NCBI GenBank assembly: GCA_013176395.1 | Contig: JABMLP010000023.1 | Location: 310,001-374,000, forward strand | Reading direction: 5' to 3' | DNA length: 64,000 nucleotides | DNA from: Venturia oleaginea | Taxonomy: Eukaryota > Ascomycota > Dothideomycetes > Venturiales > Venturiaceae | Part shown: in pieces, positions 44,607 through 53,877 of the stretch | Layout: each line of letters opens with the position of its first letter | Position numbering within the stretch: position 1 is the first letter of the stretch | Position numbers and translations under genes: made by a program | Notes under the pieces: model-generated | Databases searched by the model: none | What the model was told of the DNA's origin: nothing | The model's input: only the letters and a program-made list of their open reading frames with translations

Positions 44607-45860
44607 TTACACTTTACTCCGACCTTTGCTTCTTTCGGCTTGCATCTTCCTGATCTCAGTACTGCTCAATTTGTTCTGGAAAGATTCCTGGACGGCGTCA
44701 ACCTGGGCTTTGGAGCCAGCCATATCCTCTTCTTGCTCATCTGCATCTAACACATCCACTTCGAACACATCTAGTTCCTTCCATGACTTTTCTTGTCTCT
44801 TCTCATTGACCGCCTTTCCTCCCGCTCGTGTTTCTGCAGATATGATCAATGCATCAATATCCTCGTCGGTGATGGTTGGGCCGAAAGGATCCCAAATTTC
44901 GACATATCGTATCATCAAGCCAGAAGGATATTGCACCAGCACCGCATGTCCGTTGGGCCCAGGATTTCGTACTTCACGGACACTCTCTGGATGTTTATTG
45001 GCAGGATCAAACGAGATGATGCCGTGGAGAAATTGGTGAACTGATTGATATCGGTCATGCCAATCTTCCAAGAACTCAGCATACTTTTTGTTCTTCAACA
45101 GGTCCTCTGCTGTGATGCCGATAGTGATTACAGCTTTGTTCTCTTCGGTGGCTGAGGGGGGATCAACAGTGAACGCGACCATTGTCAGAAGTAGTTTATG
45201 CCCAATATGCAGGTGATCAAATGTTCCTCCAACTGCGACATGTTTGTGATGTTTCGTTTGTGCCGTTGTGTCATGGTCCTTCGTTCCTTGACTTTGCGAA
45301 ACCTGCACGATTCCTCCTCGCAACTTCTGTACTGAGCAATTTGCGTCTGCGGTTGACAAGAAGCGCTTGAGAAGTTGTTCGCCTTGTTCGCTTTCCACCG
45401 AATAGACAGTTGACCACCTCTTGTGACATCTTGCCAAAGATCCGAACTCAACTACAGGCCCCTCAAGCTCACCCTCAGCTCGTCTTTCAGACGATAAGAA
45501 TAGCTTGCCATCTCGTGGATATGCAAGCAGTATTATACGAACATCAATGCCATCCACACCCTCGACGTCAAAGCCCTCTCTTGCTGATATTATGCACAAG
45601 AGTTTATATAGGTTCGCGACAACAGGCTGGGTGAGCGCGTAGAGCGATTCCCGCGCGGCTTTGGACGAGTTGTAGAGGTGCGGACATGGTAATGCTATAT
45701 CCAACGTTCTCCCGTTTGCTGGCTTAGTAGAATGGCCGACAGCGCGGAGACAGGTGAGCAGCGGAGCGTTGTAGGCAGCTTTGAGTGCAGCGAAGCTAGG
45801 AGGATGTGGAATCGGGGGTAGCAGTAGGAGAGACGACGACGTATTGTTATCCGTCTCCAT
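44607..45860 (-). CDS. CAB4: Phosphopantetheine adenylyltransferase (PPAT)
   Basis: A single exon of 417 aa from ATG 45860. PPAT converts 4'-phosphopantetheine and ATP to dephospho-CoA, the fourth step of CoA synthesis. The nucleotidyltransferase domain begins near residue 205 with VAVGGTFDHLHIGHKLLL, which holds the HxGH ATP-binding motif. It continues with ITIGITAEDLLKNKKYAEFL and ends with LSSTEIRKMQ (the ISSTxIR motif). The N-terminal ~200 residues form the variable fungal extension. An acidic insert (DADEQEEDMAGSK) precedes the final helix. No fusion to dephospho-CoA kinase, unlike animal CoA synthase. Confidence 0.93.
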   Translation of the reverse strand: METDNNTSSSLLLLPPIPHPPSFAALKAAYNAPLLTCLRAVGHSTKPANGRTLDIALPCPHLYNSSKAARESLYALTQPVVANLYKLLCIISAREGFDVEGVDGIDVRIILLAYPRDGKLFLSSERRAEGELEGPVVEFGSLARCHKRWSTVYSVESEQGEQLLKRFLSTADANCSVQKLRGGIVQVSQSQGTKDHDTTAQTKHHKHVAVGGTFDHLHIGHKLLLTMVAFTVDPPSATEENKAVITIGITAEDLLKNKKYAEFLEDWHDRYQSVHQFLHGIISFDPANKHPESVREVRNPGPNGHAVLVQYPSGLMIRYVEIWDPFGPTITDEDIDALIISAETRAGGKAVNEKRQEKSWKELDVFEVDVLDADEQEEDMAGSKAQVDAVQESFQNKLSSTEIRKMQAERSKGRSKV

Positions 45861-47094
45861 GATTGTACAGTCGGGCAATTGATGGGCAACTTGGTCGATT
45901 GTGGTGTATGGAGGGATGAGTTAGGTGGAGCATCCTCTTGAAGTTTACCCTCGGCATCATCATCAGGCTGAAAGTGGGACCACGATTGGCGTTCATCGAA
46001 TTGATTTTTTGCAGGCAGGAACCAGAAAAAATCTTCAGTTTCAACTCAATTCCCACGAGTCGGTATTATGACATAATCAAGCTATGTTGCAAAATACTGA
46101 TACGAACTGTGAAGTAACACGCCCACTTGTATCTCATCTCAAAATCCATACCCACAGCACGAAGCTTCCATCACATGATGGATCCAGCAATCGACTAATT
46201 CATCATCTGCAATGACATTCTCAAAAGAAAAAAAGAAAGAAAAATTAGCTAAAAGCCCCTCCTAACACCATTTAACAACCCGAAAACAATCCTACCAGTT
46301 CGAGTCTTTACATCCATTCCTGCAGCTTTGCTACCCGCCTGGCACTTAACGGTCGGGATTTCTCATTGCAGCGTCTAACACCCACATCGCATGCTTCGGC
46401 AGATAATCTTTGGCGCCTCTGAAAGATGTTCCGGTCGAGGAGGGTATTGTCATTCAGTTTAGGAGAAGTGTTGGTGGTAAGGTCAAATCTTGATAATTTG
46501 ATGAAGCTAAGGGTTGCGTGAGGGAGGGGAGTGAGTCGGAAGAGTGCGAAAGGTGGTAAGTTTCATATTGGTGTTGATTGGGGAGGCAGAAACGAGAGAT
46601 GGGGAGGTGATAGACCTAAGGTGACTTGAGATGGAGTTTTCTTCGAATGATATCGTTAGAAATCTATCTCTCTTCCCATACCTTCTTACTACAGAAAGAT
46701 ATATAGGCTCTTTGGAGGTACAGTGGGGGAAAATCCGACAGCTCGATCGTAGCTGTGATGTCGCAGACAGAAGGAATGTGTGGTGTTAGACTCTGGCAGA
46801 TGCTCAGGGTGCGATCGTGAGTTGTGCCGTGTGGGGGTTGCGGATCCGGTCTGGGTTCTAATTTTGTCACCTGGCTGAGCAATTCACGTACCAGGTGCTT
46901 CTCTTCGTCCATAATCTTTTGCGAGGCCGACCATTGTGTAATCATGTCCAGAACACAAGCTCGTGATATCCAACAATCGAGAAGTCTTCAATTTCCAGCC
47001 ATCTGTTCCAACAAGTTATTGCTAAATCATAAGTGACACACATCATTAGTAACGACCCAAACAATCTTTCAGTCTCTTTTTTCCTTCCTCCTCA
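45861..47094. other. Intergenic, nothing recognised
   Basis: A minus-strand frame at 46664-46945 has no recognisable domain. The rest is non-coding. Confidence 0.35.
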
Positions 47095-49131
47095 CTAGGG
47101 AGGCGGTTTCTTGCTACTCTGCAGTCCCTTCATCTCCCCATGCCAGATTTCATCATCCGGTCCTGCCCCCTTCTCCAACCCCTCCATCTGACATAAATCC
47201 AAGTTCTCCTTCGGCAAAACCCAATCCTTCATCATGTCTGACCTCGTCCAAAATTGCATCAACAATCCTGCCTCAGAGTGCCATACTACATGACAATGCA
47301 GAGGCCATATGCCCGGATTATCGGCTACAAGTCTGAGCAAAACCCAGCCGAAGGCTTCAACAGTTGCTGTATCGCGCCGCAAGGGATTTGTGGTGTTGAT
47401 GGTGGAGTAATCGTAATTAAAGTAGCCGGAGCCAGAAGCTAGGACGAAGAACTTGTAGCCGTGGAGATGAAAGGGATGAGCGCCGTCATCGAAGTTCGAA
47501 ATGATGATGTCAATTGTTGTGATGCCAGTTGTTTGATACACAAGTTCTCGGTCGGAATTGAAAGCATAGGTCAATTTCTTGCCACTTGGTCCTGGACTTG
47601 AGGTATCAAAGAAATCGTCTTTACTTTGGATGCCAGCCATGATGCGGTGAAGAGACGGTGATTTCGGATAGGGGCGATAGGACGATTGATTCAACCAGCC
47701 ACGGGACAGTTTCCAGTCTCCGATTTCGAAGTTGGACCTTAACGAGACTGTGACGTGTGAGAGATGGGGTGCTTCTTGTGCAAGAACGGGGTGGAGAGAA
47801 GATGCGTTCATGTCTCTGCATTCCAGCTCTACGACTTCGGACCAGTCCTTACTTGTTGGTATGACTGTCAAGGCACCCGACACTGGCGAGGACCCATATT
47901 GGATAACTGCTCGTACTTCTGGTTGGAGTTCTGCGTTCTCCTCTGCAAAGCATGTTGTGACCATTCTTGCTCGAAGCCAGAATGAGTCAGCAGTTGTGAT
48001 GTTGGTTGTTAGGATTATACTGTAGCGTTGTGCTGGGAGAATATTCAAACGGTGAAAGCGTTCCGAGGTCGTTACATCTGTGCCGTCTACTTCTGTGACT
48101 GCAAAGTCGTGCTCGTCGATTTGGATTTGAAACTCTGCAAATGCTCCGACGTTGATAAAGCGGAGCCGATGATTTTGATTCTTGTCTAGGTTGTAGTTTT
48201 GCAGGGAAGCAGACAAGCTGTCGCATCTTCTGGACGGAGCTGTGGAGCATTCACGGACATTTTTGCCATTGATCAAGGCAGTATCTGGGACTGGCTCGGC
48301 GTTCTCTCGATCTGGTTCTAGATAGTGCATGAGGAGCTCACTGGTGAGGTTGTAGTAATGATCGTGGACCATAACAACTCGGTCGGTGGCATATTCTAAA
48401 GGTTGTAATTCCTTCTCTTCCTTTGAGTGAATGATCAGTGGGCCAAAGAGGCCGTCCGAAGCCGTCACAGCCTGATGAGCGTGGTACCAATAACTTCCAT
48501 GTTGTCCAGGTATAGTAAAATTATAGACGAACTGAGTACCCGGCGCAATTGGACATTGAGAGATCCCAACAGTCCCGTCCATATGGTTCGTGCCATTCTG
48601 GAATAGTCCATGCCAATGAAACGATGTAGCATTGGTAGCCTGATTGTCGATGTGAACAATAATCCGATCTCCTTCATTGACTCGGATGAGGGGACCCGGA
48701 AATTGCTCATTGATGAGAATCATAGGTCGATATACTCCATCAGGATTGATGATCTTATCAGTGATGTTCCAATGGAAATGCCGTTCCTGCGGTGGAGCTT
48801 CAAAGTCCCAGTTCTGATGCAGCAAGTACTGATCATTCGCATCCTCTTCCACACTACCGGTTTTAGAGAACATCTTTCTCGATCTCCACGTTATCGCCAC
48901 GACAGATGAGACGAGAGCGAAAATGGCCATCAGAACAACTATCCCTTTGCGTCCACCGAACCATGATTTCTTCTCCTTCTGTCTTTTGCTGATGACCTCC
49001 CAGTCCTCCTCCGCCAGGGCCTCAGAAAAGGAAAGGGATTGTTCAGAGCCATCTTCGGATCCATCCTCGGAGCGTCGACCCATTGGCAAGAGAGCATGGC
49101 CCTCCACTTCGTGATCGTTTGCGGAAGACAT
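47095..49131 (-). CDS. Membrane-anchored multicopper oxidase (laccase/ferroxidase-like)
   Basis: A single open frame of 678 aa from ATG 49131. The first ~60 residues are polar and acidic. A single hydrophobic segment (GIVVLMAIFALVSSVVAITW, about residues 63-82) follows, so the enzyme domain is probably anchored as a type II membrane protein and faces the outside or a lumen. Three cupredoxin domains carry all copper motifs: FHWHGLFQNG, GSYWYHAHQA, HPFHLHGYKF and LHCHVVWHSEAGLLMQFW. Many NxT/NxS sites suit a glycosylated enzyme. Substrate (phenols, Fe2+, or other) cannot be decided. Fet3 ferroxidases instead have a C-terminal anchor, so this is a different layout. Confidence 0.9.
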   Translation of the reverse strand: MSSANDHEVEGHALLPMGRRSEDGSEDGSEQSLSFSEALAEEDWEVISKRQKEKKSWFGGRKGIVVLMAIFALVSSVVAITWRSRKMFSKTGSVEEDANDQYLLHQNWDFEAPPQERHFHWNITDKIINPDGVYRPMILINEQFPGPLIRVNEGDRIIVHIDNQATNATSFHWHGLFQNGTNHMDGTVGISQCPIAPGTQFVYNFTIPGQHGSYWYHAHQAVTASDGLFGPLIIHSKEEKELQPLEYATDRVVMVHDHYYNLTSELLMHYLEPDRENAEPVPDTALINGKNVRECSTAPSRRCDSLSASLQNYNLDKNQNHRLRFINVGAFAEFQIQIDEHDFAVTEVDGTDVTTSERFHRLNILPAQRYSIILTTNITTADSFWLRARMVTTCFAEENAELQPEVRAVIQYGSSPVSGALTVIPTSKDWSEVVELECRDMNASSLHPVLAQEAPHLSHVTVSLRSNFEIGDWKLSRGWLNQSSYRPYPKSPSLHRIMAGIQSKDDFFDTSSPGPSGKKLTYAFNSDRELVYQTTGITTIDIIISNFDDGAHPFHLHGYKFFVLASGSGYFNYDYSTINTTNPLRRDTATVEAFGWVLLRLVADNPGIWPLHCHVVWHSEAGLLMQFWTRSDMMKDWVLPKENLDLCQMEGLEKGAGPDDEIWHGEMKGLQSSKKPPP

Positions 49132-49886
49132 TTCAGAACTCCTATCTGTCCTTCAAGCAACGGTTTTGATAAGATTAAGAGAACGCGTCAGCATTAGGGG
49201 ATGGTGGCGAATATCGCGAGGGAGGTGCTTGAAGAGACGCTATCCATTGAAAGGGGAGCCAAAAGGATAGAAATGATGTGCGGATACGAAAGCAAAAAGA
49301 GAGAGAGAGAGAGATGATGTTGAAGTATGCGCAGAGATGATCAGGAGGTTGGCCTCAGCTACTCAGCCACATATCGCCTAGCCTGTTTTGGATGTCTTTC
49401 TTTCTTGAATTACAGATGGCGAAAAAATGCTTTCTGTCGACGAATTTAATTTTCTCATTGCGGAAAGTTTAATTTTGTAGAGATGATCTCAGTTGAGGAA
49501 AATGAGACGAATTGTAGAAGTAGTGACATGAGGTTGCTTTTAAACAGAGACGAAATTGCGGGCGGATATAACCGCAGTGCAGCTATTAATTCGAGAAACA
49601 TTTCCCTTTCTCTACGGATGGATATTTTTGACGACAATGTCTTCCTAGAGCCTTCTACTCCTGTTTCAATAACAATTCCTTTCTCGTGAAGTTGTATTGG
49701 AAATGTTTTGCCAGAAATTTCGCCACATTGATCTACGATCTAGGAATATGTAAAGTAGTCACAATAGCTCATTAATGGGAATTGCTGGTTACAGTGTATA
49801 ACTGCATTTCAGTTTCCGCGTACAAACGTCTAAATACCACTAATCCGCCCATAAAACCTTCCAAGCTACTCTTCACGCCATCACAA
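49132..49886. other. Upstream region of the multicopper oxidase gene
   Basis: Contains a short GA-run (about 49301-49313). No gene recognised. Confidence 0.4.
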
Positions 49887-50885
49887 TCAAGTCTCCATCA
49901 ACTCCTTCACAAAGATATCCTCACAAGTAAGTCTCTTTTTACTCAACCCCTGCTCAAAATGGTATCTCAAAAATGTATCCACATCCTTCCTATTCTTGCT
50001 CAACCCATACGGCCACCAATCCTCCCCCATAAGCTTCTTATTCCTCTCCACTAAACCCGTAAACCACGGCTCCATGGTCGACATGTTATTGAATATCTCT
50101 CCAAACTTCAACTGACCCTCAACATGATTCTTCGCCTCTGTAAAGCCCTCATAAATCGGCCTCAATAACTCCGGATGTTCCTTCGCAAACGTCTTAGTGA
50201 CGCAGATGAGGTGCATGATAGGGAAGATACCAGTGCGTTTGTAGTAGTCGCGTTCGACGGTTTCGTAGTCTTCGAATAGGCGGGTAACTTTGGGGGAGCC
50301 ATCGAGGATACATTTGGGGACGTCGGCGGAAATCAGCGCGTCGATTTCCCCAGATTCAAGCATAGCACCGAGATCACAATCTGTTTTCTGCTCGATCTTG
50401 CATACCGACGGATGAGGTTGTGGGATCCAATCCACGGGCTTCAAGGGCCAATCCAATTTTCCGACGACCCATTTGCAATCCTCTGGCTTAACACCGTACT
50501 CATCTTGCAGAATTCCCTTAGGCCAAACACCAGCATCGTGACCGTACATTGCGAATTCGCCTACTCTTTTCCCTTTAAGATCTTCAGGCTTGTTAATGCC
50601 GCTGTTCTTATTGATGTAGATGGCTGAATGTCTGAAAACACGGTTGGGAAAGATTGGAAGGGCGATTAAGGGCGGGTCATCGTAATCCATCGTTCGCAGG
50701 AAATAGGAGAAGCCGACTTCACAAACATCGTAAGCGCGGTCTCGGATCATGCCTGCAAAGACTTCTGTGACGATCTTGTTGGAGGAGTATGTTGCGTCGA
50801 CACCTTTGATTTTGATGGTGCCGTCTTTGAGGACCATGGTGCGGTCGTATTCGCCAAAAGCGATATTGACTTTGGGGTCGGGCAT
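49887..50885 (-). CDS. 4,5-dihydroxyphthalate decarboxylase-like (Pht5/NMT1-type fold) protein
   Basis: A single exon of 332 aa from ATG 50885. It resembles bacterial 4,5-dihydroxyphthalate decarboxylase, whose fold is that of a periplasmic binding protein. Typical segments are DRAYDVCEVGFSYFLRTMD, LPIFPNRVFRHSAIYIN, LKGKRVGEFAMYGHDAGVWP and the catalytic-domain region IDALISADVPKCIL. It ends with TFLRYHFEQGLSKKRLTCED. The family removes a carboxyl group from hydroxylated aromatic acids. Whether this enzyme acts on phthalate derivatives is unproven. It is tandem with the multicopper oxidase, both on the minus strand. Confidence 0.85.
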   Translation of the reverse strand: MPDPKVNIAFGEYDRTMVLKDGTIKIKGVDATYSSNKIVTEVFAGMIRDRAYDVCEVGFSYFLRTMDYDDPPLIALPIFPNRVFRHSAIYINKNSGINKPEDLKGKRVGEFAMYGHDAGVWPKGILQDEYGVKPEDCKWVVGKLDWPLKPVDWIPQPHPSVCKIEQKTDCDLGAMLESGEIDALISADVPKCILDGSPKVTRLFEDYETVERDYYKRTGIFPIMHLICVTKTFAKEHPELLRPIYEGFTEAKNHVEGQLKFGEIFNNMSTMEPWFTGLVERNKKLMGEDWWPYGLSKNRKDVDTFLRYHFEQGLSKKRLTCEDIFVKELMET

Positions 50886-51012
50886 CGTGAATCTTTGTTG
50901 ACAACGGAACTCGGTCAGAGATGTTGGATTGAAGAAAAGTAGCAAAGGTTGCCCATAAATATATATTATGGTTTGTGCATCAACGTGCAGAGGAGAGGGA
51001 TTTTTCAAGTAA

Positions 51013-51085
51013 TTGAGCAACTAACTGATTGAGCAACTAACTGATTGGGCAACTAACTGATTGGGCAACTAACTGATTGAGCAAC
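51013..51085. repeat. 16-bp tandem repeat, 4.5 copies
   Basis: Units TTGAGCAACTAACTGA (51013-51028, 51029-51044) and TTGGGCAACTAACTGA (51045-51060, 51061-51076), then a partial copy to 51085. It lies about 130-200 bp upstream of the decarboxylase ATG and abuts the left end of the transposon relic. Confidence 0.9.
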
Positions 51086-51926
51086 GCCCGCAATTCAGAT
51101 CTACGCCAAGGTGATGCATGGACGGCCACAGGGTTGGATAGGACCGGTCCGGAGCATCTCCCCCGGAACCGCTTTTTCGGCTACTGTATATGCCGCCCGT
51201 ACTATCCGTGTCATCCCTCGTTTTTCAGTGGTACTACGGCGACTTGGTCCTTGTATTCTCTTAGCTCCTCTCTTGCTAAAAAGAGCGCTTTAGCTACTAG
51301 AATAAAGATTAATTAATAGGTAATCTATATACTAAAATTGAAAATATGGTGTCTATTATTAATTTATTATAGCTCTGGTATTTATAAGTGTAATTAATAG
51401 AAATATAGTATGAGTAAGAACCTTATCAATCGGGGCTCATGCTCGGAATCTTCTGACGTTCAATATACTGGTCAGCGCGCGTCACTAGCGTAATTCGCGA
51501 CGCCCTTAACAATATGCGCGAGTGTCACATTCCCGTCACCACTCGCTACTGCGAACACGCCGAGATGATGCATCTTGCATATCTTCAACTGATAAGGTAG
51601 CGCCAGATGCCTGCTGTCGTCACGATCGTGGAATCAAGCTAGCCTACCACGCTGAGCGCAAACTCAGCCTCATGAATACTGGATTGTGGTTTGTTGAGTG
51701 AGTGGTTGTGAGAGCTCTGCCCTACAGCGGAACCTGGCTGGAACACGTATCATAGCAGATGAGTTGATTCTTCTCCCTCAACAAGTGATGAGATCTCCTC
51801 TGATACGTTTTAAAAGGCTTGGTATAGTTTAGAAGCTTCTAAAACGGTTCTAGTCGAGTCCCTGGCCGTCAATACATTACCTTATATCAGAGCAGAATCA
51901 CCTTGGCGTAGATCAGAATTGCGGGC
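51086..51926. mobile_element. Transposon relic with 30-bp terminal inverted repeats
   Basis: 51086-51115 (starting GCCCGCAATTCAGATCTACG) is the reverse complement of 51897-51926 with one mismatch in 30. The 841-bp interior holds no intact ORF. Part of it (about 51290-51420) is strongly AT-rich, as after repeat-induced point mutation. No target-site duplication was evident. The superfamily cannot be assigned. Confidence 0.75.
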
Positions 51927-52139
51927 ATCACTCAGCCAGTCAGTCGATAAGAAATTGAGAATGTCCATGTTGATGCACAAAGCACAATATATGGTCTTCC
52001 GGGCTGGAAGTGGAAATTCCTGAACGATCTTAACTGTTCGATTGGTCGGAGAGAGCCACCGCAATTTGTGTCGAGTCCGGGGTAGGGTTGGGCTCTACCA
52101 TGTACGCATTCCAACGATATGCCTGTTGTAGATATGGGT

Positions 52140-52320
52140 CGATTGATCTTTTCATGTTCAGCTTGTTTATTATACAACAATGAAACATACTGGCAAGACA
52201 GTCTCTTATGCAAGCTCCGTCAGCGCATGGAACGATTGGTCTTTTCATATTCAGGTCATATTTATACAACAATGAAACATACAGGCAAGACAGCCTCTTA
52301 TGCAAGCTCCGTCGGGGCAA
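52140..52320. repeat. Tandem duplication of the 3' end of the uL1m gene
   Basis: 52233-52320 and 52140-52228 are about 88-bp copies offset by 93 bp, roughly 80-85% identical. The first contains the last codons and stop (52298-52300) of the uL1m gene plus its 3' flank; the second repeats that downstream, including an equivalent stop. Confidence 0.8.
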
Positions 52321-53278
52321 TGCCATCCGCGCTCTTGAACTCTCCATTCAAACTGAACCCAGGCGCACTCGTTGAGCTCAACACCACCTCATGTAACTCC
52401 TTGCTCATCTTGTCGCTAATCAACGCCATGTCCTTCTTGAGACTCTCCATAAACGCCTTGATATTTCTCTGCAACTCTTGCGGCGTAAATGACATTTGTC
52501 CAACTGCCATCCTGATCACACCCATTCGTTCTCTGTACTCGCTGCCACCAGTCATGTCCCTGATACTTGCTACCACATCTTTGACAACTGTGCCAGTCTT
52601 TGGGCTAGGCATCATGCCTCGAGGGCCCAGTATCCGTCCAATGCCCGATTTGTTCATCTTCAGCAGAGAGTCTTCGTGACAAATGCACCTATCGAACTCG
52701 ATCTTGCCTCCCTTTATAATCTCAATGACATCGTCTTCCCCGACAAGTACTGCGCCTGCTTTTGTTGCGCCCTCTGCGACCTTTGAACCTGGCGGACATA
52801 TGACACACACTCGTATGTCTGTCTTGACAGGATGAGGGAGACGCAGTCGATTTCGCACGACGGGACCGTTTTTGAGCGTCTTTAGTTTGACGTGGATTTC
52901 ATATTTGGGGTTTCTCTGGGAGCCGACTTCGAATGCGCGAATGTAACTATGTAGTAATCAGTCCAGTTCTGCTTTGTCCATGCCGTCCATTTCAGCATAC
53001 CGCATCGCATCGCACAGTGCAAACTGCTGGATCTTCCGCACATCATGGTTTACAAATGATGTTGATTTCGCCTTCTTTTTTTGAGCGGTCGACTGTTCCT
53101 TTCGCTTATACTTCGCAGCATTGAGGGATGCCACAGCTGTCCGCTGTTGTTGAATGGGCCCCGCGGTCGGTCTGGTTTGGTTGAAGTCGGCGGCGTAGAT
53201 ACATTGTAATCGAGGACGAGAGGATGATGAGAGAGAACATTTGGTCCATTGGCGAATGGAGAATCGCGTGTAGGACAT
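52298..53278 (-). CDS. MRPL1: Mitochondrial large-subunit ribosomal protein uL1
   Basis: Exons 53278-53001 and 52946-52298 with a 54-nt intron give 308 aa. uL1m forms the L1 stalk of the mitochondrial ribosome. The basic, Ser/Arg-rich N-terminus (MSYTRFSIRQWTKCSLSSSS) is a mitochondrial leader. The body matches L1: FALCDAMRYIRAFEVGSQRN, KTDIRVCVICPPGSKVAEGA, GILGPRGMMPSPKTGT-type motif (IGRILGPRGMMPSPKTGTVV) and VGQMSFTPQELQRNIKAFM. The splice junction rebuilds RYIRAFEVG. The gene's final codons lie inside the tandem duplication. Confidence 0.93.
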
Positions 53279-53877
53279 AGTTCAACGATGCGGAGGTCAA
53301 GCGGAGGAGATGTTAAGAATTTGTAGAGATGAGTCTACTTTAGTAGGAGTCCATTTTAGGCTGGCTGCGATCCCTGTTGTTTTCGAGAAAAAGTATTCCC
53401 CAAACTCCTCTACCTGTACGAGAATAGCCAGGAATTTAGCCACATCAGTATCAGAAGAAGGTGATCGCAATTAGAATATGCAAGTATTACACGTGTTCCT
53501 ACTAAAGCGACACGGAAAGGAGACAAAAGAATAGCGATACTGAACTATCTTCTACTCATACTCTTCTCACTGCAAGCACAATCAAGCAAAGACTCCACGC
53601 TCCATCCCAAGGCAGGCTTCCAAACAGAGATACAACAAAATGCCTATAATGGATGCCATCTGGGATATATCACACCCGCACAAACTACAAGTCTATATAT
53701 CAAGAACAAAGACTACAATAGCAGCATTACTGTTCCACCGCGTTCAGATCCTGCTCATTCAGCTCTGCTGCCACTCAATCTTTACTCTGTTCAGACATAG
53801 AAGTCATACGCGCTTCCAAATCAGCGTAATTTTCCAGGTATAATGACGTATCATGTTCAATACTACGAGCCCGACCC
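53279..53877. other. Spacer between uL1m promoter and Vps1 3' end
   Basis: No gene recognised. Short AT-rich stretches only. Confidence 0.4.
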
